NCBI GenBank assembly: GCA_027886175.1
Contig: JAJNNQ010000029.1
Coordinates: forward strand, 2,604,001-2,668,000
DNA from: Phylloscopus collybita
Lineage: Eukaryota; Chordata; Aves; Passeriformes; Phylloscopidae
Length of the DNA: 64,000 nucleotides
Reading direction: 5' to 3'
The position numbers and the translations under genes are program-made. This document shows, piece by piece, positions 39,073 to 48,670 of this stretch. Below the pieces are notes generated by a model that was given only the letters and a program-made list of their open reading frames with translations, searched no databases and had not been told where the DNA came from. How positions within the stretch are numbered: position 1 is the stretch's first letter; the number at the start of each line of letters is the position of its first letter.

Positions 39073-39777
39073 TTCCTGCTCACGATGCACGTTGCTATCT
39101 TCCTGTAAATACGTTCCTGAGGTCCTTTTGAGAGGATCAGTCACATCATCATTCCTATACTGTCTGGAGTTCCGTGCACGAGAGACTGGAGCAGCATTGA
39201 CTCTAGATGAACTCCTCGTGGTAGGTGTCCCTCTTTTCAGTTCACATACCCGGGCTGCTAAGGCGGAGGTAGGTTTGCCATCCCACTTCCTCATGTCTTC
39301 TCCATGCTCCCGAAGAAAAGACCAGAGGTTGCCTCGTGGAGTGTATGTTCTCTCTCTGGCTGGGGGACGCCTGCTCCTAATGGCAGAGACTCTTGTTGGT
39401 TCTGGCGAGATGTGGTAAACTTCTTCCTTAAGTTCTTTTTTCAGTTTCTGATGGCTCTCTTCAATCAAGCTTCGGACTTGCTCAGCCAGCCTTCTTTCCA
39501 CGGATGAGACATGGGTACGAAACGGGGCAGTGACAGTGTCCTCATAAATTCTTAGTTTGTTGACCAAAACGCCCACCCTGTCCTCGCCTTCCCTCCATTG
39601 CAGCATTGCCAGGTAATGGGAGTACATCTCTGGTCCCAGTCGTGCGAATCTCAACCACATCTGTGATGTGCACTGAACTTCATCTGGGCTTTTAGGAAAT
39701 CTTTCATCTTCTGAGAAAATGATCTCCAGCACAGCCAATTCCCTCAGGCATCGGATACCTTTTCCATTGTGCTCCAT
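39070..39777 (-). CDS. gag: Gag, C-terminal part (capsid end, coiled region, basic tail)
   Basis: Continuation of the structural polyprotein. After the first ~8 residues, which belong to the wrong phase, it reads as a capsid C-terminal segment of ERV-L type (RCLRELAVLEIIF, DPDEVQCT-like block around residues 28-36). Residues 85-110 (SSVERRLAEQVRSLIEE) suggest a coiled coil. The tail after residue 125 is Arg/Lys-rich with a conserved-looking HGEDMRKWDGKPT block at 156-168. No CCHC zinc knuckle is visible; nucleic-acid binding may rely on the basic tail. The frame ends in a UAG shared with the protease frame. It overlaps the upstream gag frame at 39744-39777 and the switch is most likely at a short A/G run at 39758-39765, where one base appears lost. 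Confidence 0.85.
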   Translation of the reverse strand: MEHNGKGIRCLRELAVLEIIFSEDERFPKSPDEVQCTSQMWLRFARLGPEMYSHYLAMLQWREGEDRVGVLVNKLRIYEDTVTAPFRTHVSSVERRLAEQVRSLIEESHQKLKKELKEEVYHISPEPTRVSAIRSRRPPARERTYTPRGNLWSFLREHGEDMRKWDGKPTSALAARVCELKRGTPTTRSSSRVNAAPVSRARNSRQYRNDDVTDPLKRTSGTYLQEDSNVHREQE

Positions 39778-40574
39778 TTTCCTTGGTGTACCTGGAGGTC
39801 TTCTTTACAAAGGTACCTGTCCTTCACACTTGTCAGCAGTCGCTGCCAGAGGCTGAGGGTTCCTTGGGTCCTTCCAATGCCCTGGTCAATGACCACATCC
39901 TGGGACAGAGATCCCAGTTGCCTGGCCTCACTTCCATCCAGAATGCTGTCATTGGCTGCAGCGTCCCAGATGCGGAGCAGCCAGCTCAGGACAGATTCAT
40001 TTGTCTGGCGGGTGAATTCCCTCCGCAGGTCACGCAGCTCACCCAGGGACAGAGAGTGAGTGATGAACTCTGGCTCTGTCTCCTCTGCTGGGTGCGAAGG
40101 TCCTGCTGCATCCTCGTCAGTCACTATGCGGACTGATTTGCTCTTTGATTTCTTCTTCTGAACAGGGGCAACTGCTACTGGCTTAGGCTGTTCTGATTCA
40201 GTGACGGTTTGTGTGGAGGTGCTGACGGCGCCTTTGGTTCCTTCCTCGTCTGTGACAGCCTGTGTAGATGTGGATGCTGTTGCTTTGCCTTTGGTTCCTT
40301 TCTCGTCTGTGACAGCCTGTGTAGATGTGGATGCTGTTACTTTGCCTTTGGTTCCTTCCTCCTCTGTGACAGTCTGCGTAGACACGGACACTGTTGCTTT
40401 GCTTTTGGCTCCTTCTTCTTCTGTGACAGTCTGTGTGGACATGGATGCTGTTGCTTTGCTTCTTTTTCCTTCTTTCTCAAGAAGACACTGCATCACACCA
40501 TGTGGTGTTTTGTTTCTAAGCATGGTGATGGTGCAAGCTGTGCAGAGAAGACAAAGCAGAACTAACAACAGCAT
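39744..40574 (-). CDS. gag: Gag, N-terminal part with hydrophobic leader and 19-residue repeats
   Basis: Structural polyprotein forming the particle. From the Met at 40574, residues 2-14 are hydrophobic (LLLVLLCLLCTAC), a possible signal anchor. Residues 36-128 are five tandem copies of a 19-residue, Thr/Ser/Glu/Lys-rich unit with STQTVTEEE or STQAVTDEE cores; the last copy is two residues short. A Lys-rich patch (QKKKSKSKS) follows at 139-147. From about 175 it becomes a capsid domain of ERV-L type (LGELRDLRREFTRQ, then ARQLGSLSQDVVIDQGIG). The Met has A at -3, a fair context; the frame is open a little upstream. The frame is broken near 39758-39765, so the last few residues are off-frame. 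Whether the hydrophobic leader is used, or translation starts at M19 or M28, is unknown. Confidence 0.85.
   Translation of the reverse strand: MLLLVLLCLLCTACTITMLRNKTPHGVMQCLLEKEGKRSKATASMSTQTVTEEEGAKSKATVSVSTQTVTEEEGTKGKVTASTSTQAVTDEKGTKGKATASTSTQAVTDEEGTKGAVSTSTQTVTESEQPKPVAVAPVQKKKSKSKSVRIVTDEDAAGPSHPAEETEPEFITHSLSLGELRDLRREFTRQTNESVLSWLLRIWDAAANDSILDGSEARQLGSLSQDVVIDQGIGRTQGTLSLWQRLLTSVKDRYLCKEDLQVHQGKWSTMEKVSDA
40191..40469 (-). repeat. 57-bp tandem repeat array within gag
   Basis: Five copies of a 57-bp unit encode the 19-residue repeats of Gag residues 36-128. Two neighbouring units are almost identical, showing recent copy-number change. The unit keeps the reading frame. Confidence 0.9.
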
Positions 40575-40963
40575 TATGTTGACCTTGGCATCTAGAGAGA
40601 ACTCAATATTTTTGAAAACTGCAGTGCCAGGCTGGAAAGGCTGGAAAAATCATTCTTCACCCCTTCCCACAGGGGCTTGCTGAAGCTCCAGATATAGCAT
40701 CCTAGACTAGAACAAGAAAACAAAATCGAGTATATATTCTGAAGGATGTTCATTGCCTCAGAGGTTAGCATATAATAGACGAACAAAGCAATCCTAATAC
40801 CATACCCTGGTCTACACGGGAGTATTAAGGTCGGCAGATAGTGCCCCATGTGCGGAAAAATATAGAGCTAGGTACAAGGTACATGCAAGTATGTAGAGCA
40901 ACATGGCTAACAGGTGTCTTTTCCGATACAAAATTGTAACTCTGACTTTTCTCAGTACCTCGG
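40575..40963 (-). other. Retroviral leader between primer site and gag
   Basis: About 390 nt of leader, where packaging signals and a splice donor are normally found. It contains an 85-codon open frame (40592-40849), and another frame (40812-41099) enters it from the LTR; both include hydrophobic stretches. No known leader peptide is recognised. Confidence 0.5.
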
Positions 40964-40981
40964 GCCCCACATTGGGCACCA
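40964..40981 (-). promoter_or_regulatory. Primer binding site, tRNA-Lys(1,2)-like
   Basis: On the minus strand, 5 nt after the 5' LTR, it reads TGGTGCCCAATGTGGGGC. This matches the 18-nt site complementary to tRNA-Lys(1,2) at 16 of 18 positions; both differences are C-to-T changes at CpG sites. It therefore looks like a lysine primer site with deamination damage. Better-known ERV-L elements use tRNA-Leu. Confidence 0.8.
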
Positions 40982-40986
40982 AAAGT

Positions 40987-41595
40987 TGTGCTGGTTTGAA
41001 AGCAAAACCAGTGAGACTCCCAGTCAGAGTCTGGGAAGAAGAAGAGGGGAAAAATAGAAGAAGAGAGGAAAAAAAGGTGAAATAAATGGAATGATACAAC
41101 CTAACACCCTGTTGGTCAGGGTGTTTGAAGCAGTCCGGAAATCCTCCTGGAGAGGTAGATGTGGCTCCACTGGAGTAGAGATGATCCTAGGAGAGAAGGG
41201 TCCAGGGATGATGAGAAGGGTCCAGTCTTCCTCCAGGAATCCAGATGAGATGTTCTTGTCAAAGCAGTGATTCCTGTAGAAATGTCTGGTAGCTCTTGTC
41301 TCCTCTGAGAGTTCAGTGGATAGAAGCTGCTCGTGAGGTCTCAAACCCTGGATTATATCCAGGTGGGAATGCTTGGCTCCTCCCCCTGGGCAGAGCATCT
41401 CACAATGGTATGATTTCATCCTATCAGTCATGCAATGGGTCCTTGATGGCCCATTAAACAGAGATAATGTCTTCCGGGAAGGCATTGTTGGGCTCGTTAA
41501 CAGAAGATAAGGAGAACACTGCCCCACCTTGGTCCAACGGCTCATGGGGATAGAATACACACCTTGGGCACAATTTTACATTGTAACCTAGGACA
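40987..41595 (-). repeat. 5' LTR of the provirus (609 bp)
   Basis: It drives transcription leftward. U3 begins at 41595 (TGTCCTAGG), a TATA core lies at about 41353-41358 and the LTR ends in CCAGCACA at 40987. It differs from the 3' LTR by about eight substitutions, one single-base indel and one replaced block at 41030-41053, where a purine-rich plus-strand run stands in place of the ATTAAA-containing sequence. A 178-codon minus frame (41024-41560) spans it and is probably fortuitous. Confidence 0.95.
41347..41363 (-). promoter_or_regulatory. TATA core within a 17-bp palindrome (5' LTR promoter)
   Basis: The minus strand reads CCTGGATATAATCCAGG: 7-bp arms around ATA. The TATAAT sits about 240 nt from the LTR start, the normal position of a TATA box at the end of U3. 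Promoter use is inferred. Confidence 0.6.
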
Positions 41596-41600
41596 TTCTC
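41596..41600. repeat. Target-site duplication, right copy (TTCTC)
   Basis: Exact copy of the 5 bp at 35192-35196, directly after the 5' LTR end. Confidence 0.9.
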
Positions 41601-43469
41601 TAATACATTTCTTAAAATTAACCCTGATATTTTGATTTTGTAATTTAGGAGTGGATTTGTTGACAATGGTCTTTTCTTAAGACTGATATATTACTATTTA
41701 AAACAATTTCTGTAATAATCTTTGTAACACTGATTGCAATTTCTGACTGTATTTTCCCTAAAGTCTGTGAAGGAGAAAGTACAAAAAAACCATTTTATTG
41801 TCAGATCTGAAGTCACTTGCTTTCTGAACTTAAACACAACATTCATATTTCTCTGTGTTTCTTTTTGGCCTGCAGAAGAAAGATTCTGAGAAAGATGGTT
41901 TGTTTGGTTGAGTTTTTTTTCAATGCTTCAAATATGCTTTAATTTGTTACATTATCCAATATATGGTTTGATTTTTTTTAATTAGAGAAATCCTCAATAC
42001 AACACTGCACACGTTGCTTTTATCCTTTCGAGTAAGAAAATGTAGCAAAACTTATTAAACAGCATATATTATATGACAAAAAGTTGGGAAAATGATTTTC
42101 ATTCTTTCAAATCACAGTAATTAATTACCAAAGGAAATTTGAAATTAATCCATAACACCAAAATTGAAATAGTGAAGACATAGCTAAAAATATTTATGAA
42201 AATTTCTTGGGTTTTCTTTTTCCTTCTTTAAATGACAAAATATTTATTTCGCCGTTTTAAAGGAAAGTACAGCAAATATTATTTATTAAATTGCATCATT
42301 GAAATCCAGATGGTTTACATTCATTATAGTCTTAATATTTTCTTAAATCTACTTGAAGCCTCTGTAAAATTACAAAAGTCGATAGCAGGACCTATATAGG
42401 ACTTATTGTAATATTGAAACTAAAAACTACAGAAGGTAATCTGAATCACATTCTAAGAAATCACTGTGTTTTCAGAATTAACAAGGAATATAGCATATTC
42501 TTAGACAAAATAATTCTACTTATTCCAAGTTAGCATATTTTAAAAAGTAATTAATACCATTCTTATTTCCTCCTAATATTTCTTGATATATGTCTCATAG
42601 CATTGTAATTATTCATTTATGTATTTTTAAATTTTTTAGTTATTTCTCTAAATTTCTTTAAGATACAGCAATACTATAACTGTAATACATAGTTACCTGA
42701 ATAGAAGCAAATGTCTTGCAGAATTTCTTTCCCTAATATTAATGTTTCTTGCATAAAATCCCTTAAGATTCTGAGATCTTTGCAACTTAAAAGCTTTCCT
42801 AACAGTGAATTCATTCTTTGGAAGAATTTTTATTGTGCAATGTACTTAGTACAAATTTGATTCAGCCCATTTTAAGCTATCATTGGTAATAACATTTGCC
42901 TAATAAGTTTAAAAAGGATTCAAAAAACAAAAACATAATTAGACGGTAACACAAAAAGCATATCGCCAAAGTAGTCTTTTGACAACTCATATAAAGAGTG
43001 CTTTGCATTATCTCCCTGCTCATTAATTTTATTCCCAATAATAAAAATGTAGGTCATCATAAGATATTTGCCTGAGGGTAAATTAATTTCTTTTTTGTCT
43101 CTTGTGAAGATGGTTTTGATTCAGCTTTTTCAAACTCCAGAAATATGAATTAGGTAACCACTTTCTTCAGCATTCTATGAAGTGCATTTATGGTCCCTAA
43201 ATCAGAGATTTGTGTTCCATGTTGCTTGTTCCAAACTGAGATTCTGCTAAAACTTAAATCAGTTGCATATACTCAAGAGACCTAGAAAAATAATAATAAT
43301 AATTTTGTAAAAAATCTCATTTGGAAATCTAACTTTGAGTAGGAAATGTTTAAAAAGGAAAGACTCTACGCCATACATTTCTAATAAAAAAAAAACAACT
43401 AATGTTAACTAACAAATTTTTAAAAATGTGTTTATTTGAAGATATTTTAAGAAAGATATACAATTACAA
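41601..43469. other. Unique AT-rich DNA, no gene seen
   Basis: No coding signal or recognised repeat. Confidence 0.5.
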
Positions 43470-43968
43470 TTAATTACAATATAAGGAAGATATTAAGCTA
43501 TTTGAAAGTGTACAAAGAAGGGCAGTGAGGATGATAAAGGGTCTTGAGGGGAAGCTGTATGAGGAGTTGCTGAGGTCTCTTGGTTTCTTCTGCCTGGAGA
43601 ACACAAGACTGAGGACAGACCCCATTACAGTTAAAACTTCCTCATGAGCAGAAGAAGAGGGACAGACACTGATCTCTCCTCTGTGGTGCCCAGCAACAGG
43701 ACCTGGGGGAATGGCCTGAAGTTGTATGAGGGGCTTCAGCTGGATGTTAGGAAAAGGTTCTTTGCCCGGAGGGTGTTTGGGCACCGGAACAGGCTCCCCA
43801 GAGCAGTGGTCACAGAACCAGTCTGACAGAGTTCAAGAGGCATTTGGACAATGCCCTCAGCACACGGTGTGACTCTTGAGGATGGTGCTGTGCAGGGCCA
43901 GGAGCTGGACTCAATGATCCTTGCGAGTGCCTTGGAACTCAGCATATTTTTTGATTCTGTGTGTGCAA
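43470..43968 (+). mobile_element. CR1 LINE 3' fragment, sense
   Basis: Plus-strand CR1 3' part: a segment after the RT domain (AAGAAGGGCAGTGAGGATGA near 43515), the typical GGAAAAGGTTCTTTGCCCGGAGGGTG-like region at 43749-43775, and the end near TTGATTCTGTG at 43951-43961. About 500 bp, truncated at its 5' side. Confidence 0.85.
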
Positions 43969-44290
43969 TCTGGTCATCACAATACTTCTCACAGTATTAC
44001 AGACTACAGCATTTGTTCATCTGTGGGATAAATACTGGTATAAAAATACAGAAAATTTGACACCTTTTTGAAATTTTTTTTTAAATCAGAATCAATAGAG
44101 ACTGTGTCCTTAGACTGTTGTTCTCCTACTTCTCACCCAAAAGCTTTATATTTATTCACACAATCAAATTGGATTTTAGAATTTACCTCTTGCAATAAAT
44201 ATAGATTTTTCTGTAAAAAACCTCAAACTAGTTATGAATAGGACCTGGAAAGTTTTTTCACATAATAATAGCCTATATTCAAGAGCATAG
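43969..44290. other. Unique AT-rich DNA between CR1 copies
   Basis: No gene or recognised repeat. Confidence 0.5.
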
Positions 44291-44830
44291 CATAATAGAA
44301 TCACAGAATCATAAAATCATAAATAGTTTGGGTTGTAAGGGACCTTTAAAAGTCACCTAGTCCAACACAACACTCATGGACAGGGACAAGATCAGGTTGC
44401 TCAGAACCTCTTTCAACCTGACCTTGAATGTTTCCAGCAATGGGACAGCTACCATATCTCTGGGCAACCTCTTGTGTTCCACCTTTTAAGAAAAAATATT
44501 TCTTTATATCTAGTCTGAATCTAGCATATTTTAGTTTAAAATAATTACTAACTTTTCTACAGGCTCAGCTAAAAAATTTTTTCTCCCTTAAAGCCCCCTT
44601 TAGATACTGGAAGACTGCTAGATGGTCTCCTCAGAGTCTTTACCAGGCTGAATAGCCAAATATTCAGCACAAGTTTTCACAGAAAAGATGCTCCAGGCCT
44701 TCCTATGAACCCACTCCAACAGGTCCATGTTTCTTGCCAACGAAAAACATATGCAGGTTCTGCACAACCTCCAGTACCTCTTTGAGCTCTGTCCATGATA
44801 CTTGACTATGTAAACATGAGGTTAGTGAAA
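44291..44830 (-). mobile_element. CR1 LINE 3' fragment, antisense
   Basis: Starts on the plus strand with TAGAATCACAGAATCATAA at about 44298, the reverse complement of a CR1 3' end, followed by GTTTGGGTTGTAAGGGACCT, a standard CR1 3' motif in reverse. It decays to about 44830. Confidence 0.87.
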
Positions 44831-44939
44831 AACGTGACTAAGGATTTCTGAGATCTCAGCTTTATTCATTACTATTTGGAACTCAAAAATTCTTCCTCCT
44901 TTATTAATTGGTTTGAGTTATTTTACTTTAATATCAGGT

Positions 44940-45195
44940 AGTTAAGTAAACTTCTTCAGGGAAAATTTGACAGACGGTAGGTTTAGATTGGATATTAGGA
45001 AGAAATGCTTTACTGGGCAGGTGGTGAGGCACAAGAACAGGTTGCTCAGAGAAGTTGTAGAGGTGAAGTAGTGCCAGGTGGGGTCTGAAAAATCTGGTCA
45101 GGCGGAAGGTGCTCATGGCAGGCAGGTTGGAATAGAATGACCTGTAAGATCCTTTCCAACCCAATCTATTCTATGATTTTATCATTCTATGAAGC
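44940..45195 (+). mobile_element. CR1 LINE 3' end, sense, with octamer tail
   Basis: A short plus-strand CR1 3' end with GATCCTTTCCAACCCAATCT at 45149-45168, followed by ATTCTATGATTTTATCATTCTATG, the degenerate ATTCTATG octamer array typical of CR1 3' termini. Confidence 0.9.
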
Positions 45196-48100
45196 TGTAA
45201 TGAAGACAAGGTCGATGAGAAAATAAACCAATTTCTTTTGATTACTTGCTACTACTTAAGCTAGTTCTGTTCTTAGATGCCCAAAACGACATTATTTCTT
45301 TAGGAATTAAGGACTAACATATATGAAAATGTGAACATATATGAAACCTTTAAAAGATGGTCTGTACTTTTGGAGCAGGATAAAAATAAGAATCACAATG
45401 CGATTCTCTTTTTTAATGAGAAAAATCTTTTTCCACTGTACATAATAACGTGAAAAAGTTTTCAGAACAGTACTTTTCTATAATAATTACATACTATAAA
45501 GGTGAGACCAGTACATTATTTTGCATGATAAATTAAATTCTCCTTTGTGAAGGCAAAAATTCAATGCCTGTCTTAGGCAAGGTAATGGGAAACACAAAAG
45601 AATTCTTAAGCCATGATTCCCCTGAAATAAAAAAAAAAAAAATTCCTCTAGAAAACTTCAGACTTCTGTACTAGATTTTTTAATTACTTGCTTTAAAATG
45701 ATCAAACTGGCAGAAAATCATCTTAAAGCCTGTTCTACAGTTTCAGAAAGTGCTAAGAAAAGTTTCTTACTAGCCAAAGTGAATTTGTTTTATCCTTTTT
45801 TTTCAATCTCCTTTTTTTTTTTTTCCTCTGTTGCTGCTACTTTCATCCTAAATTGTTCTTTAATTTTGTCCTCATAAAATCACTTTACAGTATCAGCTGA
45901 GCAAAGGATCTTGGATTTATCTTCACACATGGGTAAGTCTGTTTAGTGTTGGTTTGGCATGGCTATATACCATGATGGTAGGGAAAAGTCTGTATTGATT
46001 ACGTATCACAGAGGCTTTTCTTTCAGCAGAGAAGGGAGAGGAGTTCATCTTCATTAAACTTAGACAAGATTTTAATACAAAAAAAATATCAGCTTTCTCT
46101 TTCATTTGACCATGTCAGGCAGAAAGCAGTGGAATAAATATGTATAGCCCAAAGAAATGAGGCTTACAAGAAACACAGTGTATGGTAATTCTCAGTACCA
46201 CTGCAATAGGTTATGCCTATTTTGAGAGAACAATTAGATTAGAGGAGCAGGGATTGCATGGTTTTCTATGTAAAGGAAATAGATACATATAATATAATTT
46301 AAATAGTTTTGAAGACTTTTTCAAAGAAACACATAATATAATTTTAATTATATTGCTTTCAGAAAAATTTCAGATTTATTACCAGTAGAAATAAACAAAA
46401 TTCTAAATGTATACCAGGGTATGTTCAACAACATTTGACACCATTTGACACCATTATTTACCAACTGTCTGTAAGCTTTATGACACCTTTTTGAAGTTTA
46501 TTTTTTTAACAGTTTTAAGGTCAGACTCAGTACTGCTTAAATGTAATCTTGTGCCCAGGCTACTTCAATAAATTTAGTTGTCTGTCAAAAAATTCATTAA
46601 ATTACACTTTCATTTTTAAGGCACCTGAGTGGAAGACTCCAAACAATATATTTCTTGACATTGTGAGATTGCAATTGAAATTATGGAGCAGTGTGAGACT
46701 GGATCCCTACTATTATCTTTAAAAACATTCCACCCCAAGAACACTTCAGGAGAAAACAGAAAAACAGCTTTCTCTTACACATAAATATATCAGAGTCAAA
46801 AAAAGTTTGGTAACTATGGTGGGATTGATAATTACAGACTTTTTTATAAACAACTGTGGATTCAAAAATTGCTATATTTGACATGTGTTGTAGCTACAAA
46901 TCCTAAGGGACTCAGTGAGCAACAGAAAAAATACATGAATTGCTTAGGGAGTTAAAAGCAAGGCCACCCTGAACTGCAAAGGCCATGAGAAATGTCAGCT
47001 TACAAATACTTGAGGCCAGAGACTTTAACAGGACCTAAATAACTGTATTTATTTCTTCTTTCTAAAAACATGGCTGCACAGTGCATCTTTTACAGAGATC
47101 AGACTGCAGCCAATGTGGTAAAGCCTAGCATTTGCAGACACAGATATTTGCATCAGATTATGAATTAAAACATTCAACATCTTTACAGAAATTTGAAGTG
47201 TATATTAATTATTTGCAGACCTACGAACAGTCATTTTCAGCAGCAGCGGATTTAGTCCCAAATAAAACATACTTTAACTTGTCTAGTTAGTGGAACACGA
47301 GTTCACATTTTGTCACAACTATCTGATGTGTGTTTTTGAGACACTTCACAGTGGATCAAACCATACTGTTTTAGACAGTCACAATGACTTGAGCTTAAAC
47401 ATTTAAGGATGCAAACATAAAAATTTATGTCTTTTTTTGTAAAAAAATATTTTAATTTGTGCTTAGAACTTTAAACAGAATCTGAATACATTAATAGCTT
47501 GCTACTGGCTTGCTATATTACATGTCAGCTGGTCATTTGAATCTGGGTACTCTGGAGAGTTAAAATGGAACAAAGTTGCTATTACACCACACAGTGTAAA
47601 ATTATTTTTTTACTAGAAGTCCCACAATGTTTCCCAGTAGGATAACTGATATAGAAGATCTAGAGCTTGGTATTCCCATATCTTCATGAACAAGAAATTT
47701 GCAACAAAGAATAAGTGATAGACCAATTTCTTTGTGCAGAAACAGGAGAGACTCAAAAAGCAGGTGAGTTCAAGGTAAAACACAAAAACAGATGTGAATA
47801 CATCACAAAGATAGGTATTGACAGGATAAACTAATAGGGTGGAGATTGGCTACAAGGAAAGGAAACAAAGAAAAACAATAATAGAAAACTCTGACAGTGG
47901 TTAAAAGAAACACCTTATAGTAATACATTATGATAGTGTATTGGTCATACACACTACCCTCTTCAGAGGTAATGGATACTGAGATTAAAAAGTGGCATAT
48001 TACAAATACTAATGAAAAAAGCCACTAAAAGGCAAGAAGAGACAAGAAGAGAAAGAAATTTTTTTTTAAAATGTGACCGTTTTAAAATAACGACCTGACC

Positions 48101-48229
48101 ATGACAGACTTGAAGTCTGTCTGCTTTCCATACCTTTAGTATAAAGAGTTCAAGTGGAGGAGGTCTTTTTGTATAGTCTATCCCATACTGAGCTGAATTG
48201 TGGCTCTTCCCTGACCTGGGATGCTGAAC
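45196..48229. other. Unique AT-rich DNA, no gene seen
   Basis: No coding signal. A short direct repeat TTTGACACCA occurs at about 46434-46455. Confidence 0.5.
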
Positions 48230-48670
48230 TACAGAAGAGAAGAAATAAAATGGAATGGAATGGAATGGAATGGAACGGAACGGAACAGAACAGAACAGAA
48301 CAGAACAGAACAGAATAGAATAGAATAGAATAGAATAGAATAGAATAGAAGGCCCAATAGTCTAGTCCCACTGCCTGACCTACTCAGGGTTGACCAGAAG
48401 TTAAAGCACATTATGGAGGGCACTATCCAAATGCCTTCCTTTCAGGCAGTGACAGGCATGGGGCACTAAGCACCTCTCTATGAAGCCTGTGCCAGTGTCT
48501 GATCACTCTCTTGTAGTCCTTTGAGAGAGTCAACAGCACTTCCCAGTTGAGTATCATCAACATATTTATTAATTGTGCATTCAACTAACACTTTGAAATA
48601 AATTATGAACAGTTGAACAGCACTGGTCCTGGAGTTGAGTCCTGAATAGCTACTGGTAACATGAGAAAAA
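48230..48670 (-). mobile_element. CR1 LINE 3' fragment, antisense, with expanded tail
   Basis: From 48351 the plus strand reads as the reverse complement of a CR1 3' region (AGTCCCACTGCCTGACC near 48364, then GAAGCCTGTGCCAGTGTCTG near 48482), continuing to about 48660 in older sequence. Its 3' tail, on the left, is a pentamer array that probably grew from the terminal repeats. Confidence 0.75.
48251..48350. repeat. Stepped pentamer array, 20 units
   Basis: Exactly twenty 5-bp units in four uniform blocks: TGGAA x5, CGGAA x2, CAGAA x6, TAGAA x7. Each block differs from its neighbour by one transition. Confidence 0.97.

Larger units (their letters stand above)
35197..41595 (-). mobile_element. 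Full-length ERV-L-like endogenous retrovirus (gag-pro-pol, no env)
   Basis: A complete 6.4-kb provirus on the minus strand with two LTRs, a 5-bp target duplication, primer binding site, gag, protease, RT/RNase H, integrase and polypurine tract in the usual order. Gag and Pol carry block motifs typical of class III (ERV-L) elements. Only about 100 nt separate the integrase stop from the 3' LTR, so there is no env and no dUTPase after integrase. Damage is light: three single-base frame changes and one UAG, with otherwise long open frames. The LTRs remain nearly identical, so the insertion is recent on a genomic scale. It is not autonomous as assembled here. Family relations are inferred from recognised motifs and not from a database search. 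Confidence 0.93.

Noticed and set aside
39769..40683. Plus-strand frames of 96-160 codons opposite gag, some with repeats
   Set aside because: Antisense reading of gag and its 57-bp repeats.
48150..48423. Ser/Phe/Ile-rich minus-strand frames
   Set aside because: Translation of the pentamer array.
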